Source of the DNA: Arthrobacter sp. EpRS71
GTDB taxonomy: Bacteria; Actinomycetota; Actinomycetes; Actinomycetales; Micrococcaceae
Length of the DNA: 64,000 nucleotides
Direction: 5' to 3'
Assembly: GCF_001512285.1 (NCBI RefSeq)
Contig: NZ_LNUV01000006.1
Location: 1,221,273-1,285,272, forward strand
This document shows, one piece after another, positions 40,598 through 49,832 of the stretch. A program made the translations under genes and the position numbers. Each line of letters opens with the position of its first letter. The first letter of the stretch is position 1. The notes below the pieces were generated by a model. It had not been told where the DNA came from and made no database searches. It was given only the letters and a program-made list of their open reading frames with translations.

Positions 40598-41968
40598 TTA
40601 CGAATCCATACCCGCGTAGCGCTCGGGGCGGGCCAGCACCTGGCTGATCTGCGCCGTTCCCGCGGCAACAGCCAGCCGGACCAGCAGGAAGCCGGCGGCG
40701 AACACCCCGCCGATGGTCAGGAACACCACGGGTTGGGTCAGCAGTACGGCACCCGTGAGCGGCAGGACCAGAGCAGCCGCGGCAGCTGCGGATATGCCGG
40801 CAACCAGGAACAGTGGCGACATCACGGCTTTGACCCTCGCCGCCACCATGAGCTTTTGCGGCATTCCAACGCGGTCCAGTGCCACCAGGGTTGAAGCCCG
40901 GTCCAGCACCGCAGCTGCTTGGTTCACGCCCGCAGAGCAGGCGACCATCAGGAACGAGCCCAACAGGGTGATCATCACACCGGTGTTGATGTCGCGGACA
41001 AGCAGCGTAGTTTCAGCGTCGCCGCCGGTTCCCATGGTGTCCGCCACCGCCATGCCGACGCCCACGAACACGCCCACAAAACTGGTCATCGCGACGCCCC
41101 CAACTTGCCGCCACGATTCTTTGGGGCTCTCCAGCACTGTCCGCGCGGCCAGCAGTTGCTCAGGCTTCTTGGCGTGCTTGAGCTGCGAGGACGCCCGCAG
41201 TCGCAGTATCCACGGACCCATGAGGTTCAACGCCAGCAAAGCCAGGCCGAAGCAACCGCCCATCACCGCGATGATCACAATGAACGTGCCGAAGCTGCTG
41301 AGCATCCCCATCGCCACCACTCCAATAACCACCACCACAGCTGCGATGAGTCCGCGAACCCAGTGCGCGCCGTCGGCCGTTTGCCGGGTCCGGACGCCCA
41401 ACGGCGTCACCACAACTTTCCGCAGCCCCAGCGCGGCACTGGCCGCTGCAAGCACGCAGACTGCCAGCACGCATCCGAGGATGGACGGCACCGACAACCA
41501 CGCATGGCTTCCGATTGCTTGTCCGCGGAACTGGATCAGACCCAGGAACGGGGCCACACAGGCGTACAGCCCGGCGCCTGCCACAGCTCCCACGGCCGCG
41601 AGGACGGTTGACTCTATGACGGTCATCCAGACCACCGTGGCGCTGTTGGCGCCCAGCAACCGCAAGGACGCCAAACGGTCATCACGACGGCGGGCGGCGA
41701 GTCGGGCGGCCGAGGCACCGAGCGTCAGCAAAGGGATGATGAGCAGCACCATGGCCACCACGGCCAAGGCCTGGTAGGTGCCCGCGATGTCGTCGGACCA
41801 GGACCAGAAAACCTGAGAACCACCGGCAACGGTGAGCAGCAGGGCCGTAACCGTCCCGAAGGCGAGGATAGGTAACCCGGCGTCGCGAAGACCGGCTTCC
41901 CGGAAGCTGCTCCCGTTGCTTCGTGCCAGGTAGGGGGTGAGGCGCAGGGCCATGGAGAGACTAGACAT
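40598..41968 (-). CDS. FtsX-like ABC transporter permease
   Basis: A 456-aa membrane protein with about ten helices and FtsX-type permease repeats (RRRDDRLASLRLLGANSATV and LVALDRVGMPQKLMVAARV, the cytosolic elbow helices that contact the ATPase). It is smaller than the 724-aa permease in the mobile element and lacks large extracellular domains. The ATG at 41968 overlaps the ATPase stop codon by 8 nt; ATG 41953 is an alternative. Exports an unknown substrate with the ATPase encoded upstream. Confidence 0.85.
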   Translation of the reverse strand: MSSLSMALRLTPYLARSNGSSFREAGLRDAGLPILAFGTVTALLLTVAGGSQVFWSWSDDIAGTYQALAVVAMVLLIIPLLTLGASAARLAARRRDDRLASLRLLGANSATVVWMTVIESTVLAAVGAVAGAGLYACVAPFLGLIQFRGQAIGSHAWLSVPSILGCVLAVCVLAAASAALGLRKVVVTPLGVRTRQTADGAHWVRGLIAAVVVVIGVVAMGMLSSFGTFIVIIAVMGGCFGLALLALNLMGPWILRLRASSQLKHAKKPEQLLAARTVLESPKESWRQVGGVAMTSFVGVFVGVGMAVADTMGTGGDAETTLLVRDINTGVMITLLGSFLMVACSAGVNQAAAVLDRASTLVALDRVGMPQKLMVAARVKAVMSPLFLVAGISAAAAAALVLPLTGAVLLTQPVVFLTIGGVFAAGFLLVRLAVAAGTAQISQVLARPERYAGMDS

Positions 41969-42728
41969 TGAAGGCGCCCTTGAAGTTGGTGGTGGCCGGC
42001 TCTGTGGCGGGCGCAGCTGGCGCGGCCGGGCCGGGAGCCGGAACTGTGCCGCTGTCAGCCACGATCCGGCCGTCGCGCAACTCAACAACGCGCTCGCACC
42101 GGGCAGCAACGTTGGGATCGTGCGTGACCACCAAAAGTGTCCGGCCGTTCGCGGCCACAGAGTGCAGGAGCACATCCAGGACTTCGTTGGAGGTGGCCGA
42201 ATCCAAAGCGCCGGTGGGCTCGTCAGCGAAGACAACCCGGGCCCCGGTGACTTGGGCGCGGGCGATGGCTACGCGCTGAACCTGTCCGCCGGAGAGCTCG
42301 CCCAAGCGGCGTTGTTCCATTCCGGCCAAGCCGAGGGCAGCCAGCCACTCAGCGGCCCTGGCCTCCGAAGTAGTGCGGTCCGTGCCGTTGAGCATGAGAG
42401 CCAGGGCCACGTTCTCCAAGGCAGTGAGCTCCGGAAGCAGCATGCCCTGTTGGAAGACAAAACCGAACTCCTCGCGCCGCAGCCGGGACAGCGCAGCATC
42501 TCCCAAGGTGTCCAGCCGCAGCGGCGAAGAGGGCGTGTTCAAGGTGATGGCGCCGGCGTCGGGCCTCAAAATTCCGGCGAGGCAGTGCAAAAGGGTGGTC
42601 TTACCGGAACCTGATGGGCCGATGATCGCAATGGACTGGCCGGCATTCGCTGTGAAGTCGACGTGGTCAAGGGCGATGCTGCCGGGGTAGTGCTTGGTGA
42701 GCTGCTGGGCCTGGAGGATGGCGTTCAT
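41961..42728 (-). CDS. ABC transporter ATPase (MacB/LolD type)
   Basis: A 255-aa ATPase. Walker A GPSGSGKTT, Q-loop FVFQQGMLLPELTAL, signature ELSGGQVQR, Walker B VVFADEP and H-loop VTHDP are intact. A Pro/Ala-rich C-terminal tail (GTVPAPGPAAPAAPATEP) is unusual for this family. Pairs with the overlapping permease gene. No PadR or two-component regulator adjoins it. Confidence 0.92.
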   Translation of the reverse strand: MNAILQAQQLTKHYPGSIALDHVDFTANAGQSIAIIGPSGSGKTTLLHCLAGILRPDAGAITLNTPSSPLRLDTLGDAALSRLRREEFGFVFQQGMLLPELTALENVALALMLNGTDRTTSEARAAEWLAALGLAGMEQRRLGELSGGQVQRVAIARAQVTGARVVFADEPTGALDSATSNEVLDVLLHSVAANGRTLLVVTHDPNVAARCERVVELRDGRIVADSGTVPAPGPAAPAAPATEPATTNFKGAFNV

Positions 42729-42812
42729 ATACCCAGCATCCCCAAACGTCCCCTGCCGCGGCATCAGTCCCGTGGCTGAACTCTGCGGGCCGGGCTCCAC
42801 CCGGGGTATGAG

Positions 42813-42880
42813 ACCCAAGTAGGTAGCAGATGAGGTCGTTCTGAGCTCTGGGAACGACCTGATCTGCTACTTAGTTGGGT
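42813..42880. repeat. Dispersed palindromic repeat, family A, copy 2
   Basis: ACCCAA (42813) pairs with TTGGGT (to 42880), and GTAGCAGATGAGGTCGTT (42823-42840) pairs with 42853-42870 at 17 of 18 positions. Clearly related to 9501-9570. It abuts the DeoR gene stop and probably terminates that gene. Confidence 0.75.
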
Positions 42881-43668
42881 TAGGCCTCGGCAATCCGCAG
42901 CTTGGCCACGTTCTCGGCCAGCACGCGACGGGCGTCCTCGCCAAGGAGCGAGTCCGTGATGAGTTCGTCAGCTTCTTCCAGCCTGGCGATCGAGGCGATG
43001 CCCACCACGCCCCACTTGCTGTGGTCGGCCAGGATCACTGTGCTCCGGGCGGACGTCATGAAAGCGCGGTTGGTTTCGGCTTCCAGCAGGTTAGGGGTGG
43101 TGAACCCGGCGTGGGCATCCATGCCATGGACCCCCAGGAACAGGACGTCCAGGTGGAGCTGCTTCAGGGAGGACGTGGCGATGGGGCCCACCAGTGCGTC
43201 CGACGGTGTCCGCTCGCCGCCGATCAGAATCACAGTGGACCCGAAGCGGGCCGGGCCGGAAGAGGAACCGTGATGGAACAGGTCTGCAATGCGCACCGAG
43301 TTGGTGACCACGGTGATGCGCGGCCCGTTGACGAGTTCCTTCGCCAGGGCCCAGGTGGTGGTGCCGGCACCGAGCCCGATCGCCATGCCTTCCTGGACCA
43401 GGGACGCGGCTTCCACCGCGATGGCGTGCTTCTCCGCGGGCAGCTGTGTCGATTTGAGTTCGAAACCGGGCTCGTGGGTGCTCGCATCGCCGGGAATCTT
43501 GGCTCCGCCGTGAATGCGCTCAACGCGGCCGGCTTCCTCGAGCGCTTCGATATCGCGGCGCACGGTCATGGGCGAGACTCCCAGCAGTTGCGCGAGGTCC
43601 GAGACCCGCACCACGCGTTCGCGCTGGACGGCGTCGATGATGGCGGAGTGGCGTGCTGCCTGAAGCAT
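42880..43668 (-). CDS. DeoR-family transcriptional regulator
   Basis: A 262-aa regulator. N-terminal HTH RHSAIIDAVQRERVVRVSDL, then LLGVSPMTVRRDIEALEEAG with IHGGA; the C-terminal DeoRC sensor has AIGLGAGTTTWALAKEL and ADHSKWG, which bind phosphosugars or nucleosides. The ATG at 43668 is 5 bp after GAAAGG. It lacks an obvious metabolic partner nearby, being between an ABC transporter and acs. Confidence 0.92.
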   Translation of the reverse strand: MLQAARHSAIIDAVQRERVVRVSDLAQLLGVSPMTVRRDIEALEEAGRVERIHGGAKIPGDASTHEPGFELKSTQLPAEKHAIAVEAASLVQEGMAIGLGAGTTTWALAKELVNGPRITVVTNSVRIADLFHHGSSSGPARFGSTVILIGGERTPSDALVGPIATSSLKQLHLDVLFLGVHGMDAHAGFTTPNLLEAETNRAFMTSARSTVILADHSKWGVVGIASIARLEEADELITDSLLGEDARRVLAENVAKLRIAEA

Positions 43669-43821
43669 CAGGGCCTTTCTGGGGAACCTCGTCAAACATG
43701 GGGCTGAGTCTGGCTCCAGTCTAGGGCTGGAGGCTTCCGGAGCGCGGCAGGCCAAGCGCTGCGGCGTCACCCGTGCGTCACTCCTGCGTCACGTGGGTGC
43801 CACGCAACTGCCGGGAACGCG

Positions 43822-43861
43822 CGACGGCGCCGCTCGCCTCGGGAGGTGAGCGGCGCCGTCG
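43822..43861 (-). terminator. Hairpin downstream of acs
   Basis: CGACGGCGCCGCTC (43822-43835) pairs perfectly with 43848-43861; the loop is 12 nt. Strong GC stem without a T-run, 9 bp past the acs stop codon. Confidence 0.7.
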
Positions 43862-43869
43862 GGAAGTGC

Positions 43870-45915
43870 TTACTTGCGGAGGGAATCCGCGATCTGCTGC
43901 ATGATGCCGGGGTCGGCCAGGGTGGTGGCGTCGCCGGTGTCGCGGCCCTCGGCGATGTCCTTGAGGAGGCGTCGGACGATCTTTCCGGAGCGCGTCTTGG
44001 GAAGTTCCGGCACGATCAGGAGCTGCTTGGGTTTGGCGATCGGGCCGATTTCTTTACCCACGTGGTTGCGCAGTTCCAGGACGGTTTCGTCGCCGTTGTT
44101 CACGGCGTCGCCGCGGAGGATTACGAAGGCGACGATCGCCTGGCCGGTGGTGTCGTCTGCGGCGCCCACCACCGCGGCTTCAGCGACGGACGGGTGGCTG
44201 ACGAGGGCGGATTCGATCTCCGTGGTGGACAGGCGGTGTCCGGAGACGTTCATGACGTCGTCCACGCGGCCCAGGAGCCAGACGTCGCCGTCCTCGTCCT
44301 TCTTGGCGCCGTCGCCGGCAAAGTACATGGCCTCGAAGCGGGACCAGTAGGTGTCCTTGAAGCGTTCCGGGTCGCCCCAGATGCCACGAAGCATGGAAGG
44401 CCACGGTTCGCGGACCACCAGGTAGCCGCCTTCGCCGTTGGCCACGGATTCACCGTTTTCGTCCACCACGTCCACGGCGATGCCGGGGAGCGGGACCTGG
44501 GCGGAGCCGGGCTTGGTGGCGGTGACGCCCGGCAGCGGTGCGATCATCTGGGCGCCGGTTTCGGTCTGCCACCAGGTGTCCACGATCGGTGCCGGGTTGT
44601 CCTTCTTTTCACCGTTCTTGCCGGCATTGGCGCCGATGACGTCGCGGTACCACATCCACGCTTCGGGGTTGATGGATTCGCCCACGGAGCCGAGCACGCG
44701 GATGGAGGAGAGATCGTACTTGTCCGGGATGTCCCGGCCCCACTTCATGAACGTGCGGATCGCGGTGGGCGCGGTGTACAGGATGGAGACCTTGTACTTC
44801 TCCACGATTTCCCACCAACGGCCCTGGTGCGGGGAATCCGGGGTGCCTTCGTACATGACCTGGGTGGCGCCGTTGATGAGCGGCGCGTAGGTGACGTAGG
44901 AGTGGCCGGTGACCCATCCGACGTCGGCGGTGCACCAGTACACGTCCGTTTCCGGGTGGAGGTCGAACACGGCCTTGTGCGTGTACGCGCCCTGGGTGAG
45001 GTAGCCGCCGGTGGTGTGCAGGATGCCCTTGGGCTTGCCGGTGGTGCCTGAGGTGTAGAGGATGAACAGCGGGTGTTCGGAGTCATGCCCGACGGCGGTG
45101 TGCTGGGTATCTGCCTTGTCTACCGTGTCGCTCCACCAGAGGTCGCGGCCTTCCACCCAGTTGACGTCCTCGCCGTTGCGCTTGACCACCACAACGTTCT
45201 GAACGGTGTGGCCTTCTTTGGAGAGGGCTTCGTCCACGGCCGGCTTCAGTGCGCTGGGCTTGCCGCGGCGGTATGTGCCGTCCGCGGTGACCACGAGCTT
45301 GGCTTCGGCGTCCTCGATCCGGGAACGCAGCGCGTCCGCGGAGAAGCCGCCGAACACCACGGAGTGCACGGCGCCGATCCTGGCGCAGGCAAGGAGCGTG
45401 ATGACGGCCTCAGGGATCATGGGCAGGTACACGGCCACACGGTCGCCCTTGGCAACACCGAGGGACTCGAATGCATTGGCGGCCTTCTTGACCTCTTCGG
45501 TCAGCTCCGCGTACGTGTAGGTGCGGGTGTCCCCGGGCTCGCCCTCGAAGTAGATGGCAACGCGATCGCCCAGACCGTTTTCAACATGGCGGTCCAGCGC
45601 GTTGTACGCAGCGTTGACCTCGCCGCCCACGAACCACTTGGCGAACGGCGGGTTGGACCAATCAAGGGCTTCGGTGAAGTCCTTGTCCCAGGTCAGCAGT
45701 TCACGGGCCTGCTTGGCCCAGAATGCGGGACGGTCCGATTCTGCCTCTCGATAGGCGTCCGCGCTGGTCACGGCGTTTGCGGCGAATTCTGCAGAGGGCG
45801 CGAACTTGCGGTTCTCGTGGAGGAGGTTTTCAAGCGCCTCGACGTGTGGGGCCGGACCGTTCTGAGCCGTTGAAGCTGCAGCGGTGGCCGTGGATCCGGT
45901 GGTGTCCTGGGACAT
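43870..45915 (-). CDS. acs: Acetate-CoA ligase (AMP-forming)
   Basis: A 681-aa acetyl-CoA synthetase activating acetate through acetyl-AMP. Signature blocks are YTSGTTGKPKGILHTTGGYL, DVYWCTADVGWVTGHSY, the acyl-pocket Trp in TWWQTETGAQM, and the C-terminal KTRSGKIVRRLL with the catalytic Lys that is reversibly acetylated. The ATG at 45915 follows TGAGG. A possible weak CRP-like box (CGTGTGCGTCGTCACA, 46057-46072) lies upstream; acs is a known GlxR/CRP target in relatives, but this match is imperfect. Confidence 0.95.
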   Translation of the reverse strand: MSQDTTGSTATAAASTAQNGPAPHVEALENLLHENRKFAPSAEFAANAVTSADAYREAESDRPAFWAKQARELLTWDKDFTEALDWSNPPFAKWFVGGEVNAAYNALDRHVENGLGDRVAIYFEGEPGDTRTYTYAELTEEVKKAANAFESLGVAKGDRVAVYLPMIPEAVITLLACARIGAVHSVVFGGFSADALRSRIEDAEAKLVVTADGTYRRGKPSALKPAVDEALSKEGHTVQNVVVVKRNGEDVNWVEGRDLWWSDTVDKADTQHTAVGHDSEHPLFILYTSGTTGKPKGILHTTGGYLTQGAYTHKAVFDLHPETDVYWCTADVGWVTGHSYVTYAPLINGATQVMYEGTPDSPHQGRWWEIVEKYKVSILYTAPTAIRTFMKWGRDIPDKYDLSSIRVLGSVGESINPEAWMWYRDVIGANAGKNGEKKDNPAPIVDTWWQTETGAQMIAPLPGVTATKPGSAQVPLPGIAVDVVDENGESVANGEGGYLVVREPWPSMLRGIWGDPERFKDTYWSRFEAMYFAGDGAKKDEDGDVWLLGRVDDVMNVSGHRLSTTEIESALVSHPSVAEAAVVGAADDTTGQAIVAFVILRGDAVNNGDETVLELRNHVGKEIGPIAKPKQLLIVPELPKTRSGKIVRRLLKDIAEGRDTGDATTLADPGIMQQIADSLRK

Positions 45916-46385
45916 GGTGAACCTCATCATTCATCGATCTTTGCTGCGCGGATCCTGAGGTGAGGTCCCCGCCCGGGCCGTCATCGGCGTCGAGCGCGTT
46001 CCTCTGGATCCGCAGAGTGCTGTCCGGCATCAACACTATCGCTTAGCGAAGTGCTACGTGTGCGTCGTCACAAACGCGGCCGTGAGCGGCGCGGATTTAG
46101 CGACGAATGGCGGCTTGGGTGGTGGGGAACCGTTTACATGACGCACGACGGCGGCACCGGGCTCCCGCTGCCGGCGGGGTAACTGGTGACCGCATTCTGT
46201 AAGGAACCTTGGAGTTTGCTGTGGGCGAAGCTGTATGGCCGTTTTCAGCTAGAACCCTGTCAGTGGGGTGACATAGGCTGAAGAAGTCTTGGGACGCACT
46301 TCTGGCGTGTCCGGTTCTCGGCGGAAATTCCGCGGAGGTCGCCGGGCCGGACTGTCCAAGGCGCCGCCGTACGAAGGAGAAATAC
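45916..46385. other. 470-bp intergenic region between divergent acs and the membrane-protein gene
   Basis: No convincing gene is seen on either strand. It contains the CRP-like sequence at 46057-46072 and an AAGGAG ribosome site before 46386. Long in-frame stretches on the minus strand are high-GC shadows of the downstream gene. Confidence 0.6.
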
Positions 46386-47972
46386 ATGAACCAGCTGAGC
46401 CCAGGCCCGCACGACTCACACCCGATCGGACCGGACACCGCGGCTGGAACGGCCACCGCTGGAGGTGGCAATGCTGCTGGTGGCACCGCTGCAGGTGGCA
46501 ACGCTGCTCCCCTCAAAAAGGACGCAGGAGTTAAGGACAACGCTGCTCAGAACGACGCTCCCAAGAATGACGCCGCCAAATATGACGCCGTCGCCGGGCC
46601 GTTCACTATCCGGGACCTGACTGTTTTCGGTTCCACGCTCCTGATGTTCGTAGCGTCGCTCCTGCCCATGTTCGGGGAGCGCTACAACCTCTGGAACCTG
46701 GGCAACCTGTTCTTCCTGCTGCTGGGCATCATCCTGCCGCTGGTTGTGGTGGCACTCTTCGTTGCGCGCAGGTTGCAGCCGGGAACCATCGTCCGTATTG
46801 GCTCGCTGTCCGTTGACCAATTCGCGTCAGTGACCGCCTCGTTTGCATTCCCCTTGTTCTTCCTGACCATCGCCAACTCGTTCAACGGCGGCGTACTCCT
46901 GGGGCTGATTGGCTCTGCAGGCCTGCTGGCCGCGACGGTCCTGGCCCCGCATCTCCCGTGGCTCTCCGCCGACTTCAAGGGCCGCGCCGAAACGCCGGCG
47001 CACGTTGTTGCCCGCGAGGCCGCAGTGCCCAGCCGCAAACCGGCTGCTCCCAAGGCACCGAAAGCGCCCAACACCCCCAAGCCGTCCGATGCCGCAGGTT
47101 CAAGCACCGGATTCCAGAGTTCAACTCCCAGATTCAGTTCAACCCCCGGAGTCCAGGGACCGGCGCCCGGTTACCAGGCTCCCGTTCCCCACGTTCCCGC
47201 TTCGCATGTTCCCGCTTCGCATGTTCCCGCTTCGCATGTTCCAGGTACAGCGGCTGCAGCAGCTTCAACTGGTGTCGGTGCGGGCGCTGCTGGTGCCGCC
47301 ACGGGCGCCAGCCCCTTCGCTCCGCCGGCCAGTTACGGAACCACGCCTTCGCCGGCAACTGAAGCCTCCGCTGTCGTGCATTCAGCGGACGCCAAACCCG
47401 GGGACGGTACCGGCCCTGCAAGTAGTGGCCCCGCGACCGGTGGAACTGCTGCTACTGGCCCCGCTACTGGCGCCTCGCCCGCTACGTCTTCGCCTGAGAA
47501 GACCGAACCCGCTGGCGAGCCCGGTGCAAAGGAAACCCACCTGTCCACTGCGGGTTCAGCGGCCGCGCCTGCCACCACACAGCACGCTACAAACCAGCAC
47601 CCGACGCAGCCCGCTACAACCCAGCACGCCGCTCAGCAGACGTCCCAACCAGCGGCCCAGCAGCCGTGGGCTGCCACCATGGCAACGCCCATAGTCTCCG
47701 GGGACACGCGCAGGGTGAGCGAATCCATTGGCGCTACCGTGGACCCGGCCAGCCGACCCGAAGAGTCCGATTCGCCTCAGTACGAGGCTTTCTGGTTCGC
47801 CGTCGGCCAGCCACGGACTGCGTACGACGAACACTCAGGCACCCCGGCCTTCACCATCGAGCCCGGTGGATGGGTTCTGGCGCTGGAGGACCGCGGCCAT
47901 GAATTCCTGGTCCAGGACACCGACGGCAAAGTTGGGGTCCTCCGGGAACTCAGCAACATCGAACGCGGCTAA
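46386..47972 (+). CDS. Membrane protein with long low-complexity Ala/Pro/Thr region
   Basis: A 528-aa protein I do not recognise. An Asn/Ala-rich start is followed by four hydrophobic helices (about 78-185), a disordered Ala/Pro/Thr/Gln-rich stretch (about 200-440) and a small C-terminal domain (YEAFWFAVGQPRTAYDE, GWVLALEDRGHEFLVQDTDG) that looks folded. A 15-nt unit encoding VPASH is repeated three times at 47191-47235. The C-terminal domain resembles a small beta-barrel reading module by sequence pattern only. It precedes nth by 11 bp. Function unknown. Confidence 0.75.
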   Translation: MNQLSPGPHDSHPIGPDTAAGTATAGGGNAAGGTAAGGNAAPLKKDAGVKDNAAQNDAPKNDAAKYDAVAGPFTIRDLTVFGSTLLMFVASLLPMFGERYNLWNLGNLFFLLLGIILPLVVVALFVARRLQPGTIVRIGSLSVDQFASVTASFAFPLFFLTIANSFNGGVLLGLIGSAGLLAATVLAPHLPWLSADFKGRAETPAHVVAREAAVPSRKPAAPKAPKAPNTPKPSDAAGSSTGFQSSTPRFSSTPGVQGPAPGYQAPVPHVPASHVPASHVPASHVPGTAAAAASTGVGAGAAGAATGASPFAPPASYGTTPSPATEASAVVHSADAKPGDGTGPASSGPATGGTAATGPATGASPATSSPEKTEPAGEPGAKETHLSTAGSAAAPATTQHATNQHPTQPATTQHAAQQTSQPAAQQPWAATMATPIVSGDTRRVSESIGATVDPASRPEESDSPQYEAFWFAVGQPRTAYDEHSGTPAFTIEPGGWVLALEDRGHEFLVQDTDGKVGVLRELSNIERG

Positions 47973-47983
47973 GCAGGGACCCC

Positions 47984-48778
47984 GTGGCCATCGCTGAAGC
48001 TGGTTCGCTGCTCGCGCTCAAACGCCGGGCACGAAAGATCAACAGGGTTCTCGCTGACAAGTATCCCTACGCGCATGCGGAGCTGGATTTCAGGAACCCT
48101 TTTGAGCTGGTGGTGGCCACGGTCCTCTCCGCCCAAACCACTGATGTGCTGGTCAACCAGGTCACCAAGATCCTGTTTGCCCGTTACCCGGACGCCCGCG
48201 CCATGGCTGAGGCGGATCCCGTCGAGCTGGAGACAATACTTCAGCCCACGGGCTTCTTCCGGGCCAAAGCGCGGAACGTTCTGGCGCTGAGCACGCGGCT
48301 GGTGGACGAGTACGACGGCGTGGTCCCCGGTCGCCTTGAAGATCTGGTGACGCTCCCGGGCGTCGGGCGCAAGACCGCAAACGTGGTTTTGGGCAATGCC
48401 TTCGGTGTTCCCGGGATCACGGTGGATACCCACTTCGGCAGGCTGGCCCGCCGCTTTGGCTGGACGGCCTCGGACGATCCTGTGAAGATCGAGTTCGACG
48501 TCGCCGAATTGTTTGAACCGCGCGACTGGACCATGCTTTCGCACCGAGTGGTATTTCACGGACGCAGGGTCTGCCATTCCAGGAAGCCGGCCTGTGGCGC
48601 CTGCCCGGTGGCAAGCCTCTGCCCGAGCTACGGCGAGGGCGAAACGGATCCCGTTAAGGCAGCCAAACTGCTGAAGTACGAGCTCGCGCCGGGCAACGAA
48701 GCTTTGCTGGAAAAACTCCTGGCCGAGACGCACAGGGCAGCGGAAATACGCATGGAATCGCAAAGGAGGCCCGGGTGA
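47984..48778 (+). CDS. nth: Endonuclease III
   Basis: A 264-aa base-excision repair glycosylase/AP lyase removing oxidised pyrimidines. The HhH motif LPGVGRKTANVVLG contains the catalytic Lys; VDTHFGRLARRFGW contains the catalytic Asp. The 4Fe-4S loop C-x6-C-x2-C-x5-C is CHSRKPACGACPVASLC. GTG start at 47984; the stop overlaps the Nudix gene start by 4 bp. Confidence 0.95.
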   Translation: MAIAEAGSLLALKRRARKINRVLADKYPYAHAELDFRNPFELVVATVLSAQTTDVLVNQVTKILFARYPDARAMAEADPVELETILQPTGFFRAKARNVLALSTRLVDEYDGVVPGRLEDLVTLPGVGRKTANVVLGNAFGVPGITVDTHFGRLARRFGWTASDDPVKIEFDVAELFEPRDWTMLSHRVVFHGRRVCHSRKPACGACPVASLCPSYGEGETDPVKAAKLLKYELAPGNEALLEKLLAETHRAAEIRMESQRRPG

Positions 48779-49452
48779 CCGCGCTTGAGGAACTGTCAGC
48801 GCTGGTCACCCGCTTCGAAGACGGCCAGCAACAGCACTCGGCCCTCTGGGAGAAGCTCCCCGTCACCCCCGAAACCAACCGGGCCGCGGCAGTCCTGATG
48901 CTCTTTGGTGTGCTGGACAACGTTCCTGCCGAGTCGGGTCGGCCCATCGCGCCGGCCGATCTTGACGTCCTCTTGCTGGAACGTGCACACACCCTCGATG
49001 ACCATCCGGGCCAGGTGGCATTCCCGGGTGGCAGCGTGGACCCGGAGGATGAATCCGTGATCGGTGCGGCGCTCCGCGAAGCTGTGGAAGAAACCGGCCT
49101 GGACGCCAGCGGTGTCCGGGTTCTCGGTGTCATCCCGGAACTTGGACTCATCCGGAGCAACTTCCGGGTGACACCGGTGCTGGCGTGGTGGGATGCGCCG
49201 TCGCCTGTCCGGGTGGTGGATTATGCCGAGTCAGCGCAGGTCTTCAGGGTGCCCGTGCGCGACCTCCTGGACCCGGTCAACCGGGTCACTGCCACCATTT
49301 CGCGGTTCGGACGCACGTACACCAGTCCGGGTTTCACCGTAAATGGCGTGCTGGTGTGGGGTTTCACAGGGATGGTCCTGAGCGGCCTCTTCGACGAACT
49401 GGGGTGGACCGTTCCTTGGGACAAGGCCAAGCTGCGGGATATTGACCTTTAG
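48775..49452 (+). CDS. Nudix hydrolase, CoA pyrophosphatase type
   Basis: A 225-aa enzyme likely cleaving CoA and acyl-CoA diphosphate bonds. It has the CoA-specific motif LLLERAHTLDDHPGQVAFPGG followed by a complete Nudix box (GSVDPED then ALREAVEETGL). Coupled to nth by the GTGA overlap, the same nth/Nudix association as in mycobacteria (Rv3674c/Rv3672c), where the next genes are marP and crp; here those lie 17 kb away. Confidence 0.88.
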   Translation: MTALEELSALVTRFEDGQQQHSALWEKLPVTPETNRAAAVLMLFGVLDNVPAESGRPIAPADLDVLLLERAHTLDDHPGQVAFPGGSVDPEDESVIGAALREAVEETGLDASGVRVLGVIPELGLIRSNFRVTPVLAWWDAPSPVRVVDYAESAQVFRVPVRDLLDPVNRVTATISRFGRTYTSPGFTVNGVLVWGFTGMVLSGLFDELGWTVPWDKAKLRDIDL

Positions 49453-49463
49453 GCTGGCTTCTC

Positions 49464-49664
49464 TTATGCAGCGTTCTGGGCTGTGCTCGATCGGTCCACG
49501 ATCAGACCTGTTGCGGCGTTTTCCCGTACGGCGTTGATTCCGGCCACCACACCCTCGAGGTGCTTGAACGTGGGTGATTCGGCCACAACAGTTCCATCGG
49601 CCGCCGTCAGGCGGAACCGGTAACCGTCTGTGTTGTCCTTGAGAATTTCAAACCTGCCAGCCAT
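49464..49664 (-). CDS. YegP / DUF1508 family protein
   Basis: A 66-aa protein with the DUF1508 pattern FEILKDNTDGYRFRLTAADG, VVAESPTFKHLEGVVAGINAV. The fold is a small domain of unknown function, often duplicated in other bacteria (YegP); here a single copy. Convergent with the Nudix gene. The 168 bp after it (49665-49832) hold nothing else visible. Confidence 0.85.
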   Translation of the reverse strand: MAGRFEILKDNTDGYRFRLTAADGTVVAESPTFKHLEGVVAGINAVRENAATGLIVDRSSTAQNAA

Positions 49665-49832
49665 CGAATGCTTCCCCCTTGTGATGCTGTTTCAAAAACT
49701 ATCCACAGAGTGAAACTATCCAGATCCCGGGACGAACTAAAGTTACTTGGCAGTACCGCCAGGAAGCAGGTCATTCCGGCTCATATGGCGAGATATGACT
49801 GGATAGTGCCGCACCTTCCCGCTATGGTCCGG

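Noticed and set aside
43846..45051. Long open frame opposite acs
   Set aside because: Antisense shadow; the acs frame is intact with all motifs.
46057..46072. CRP box upstream of acs (CGTGTGCGTCGTCACA)
   Set aside because: Only one arm is good and the first lacks TGTGA; kept as a remark in the acs entry, not as a site.
47191..47235. Short repeats considered as a CRISPR array
   Set aside because: 15-nt direct tandem units without spacers, in frame inside a coding region; no cas genes in the window.
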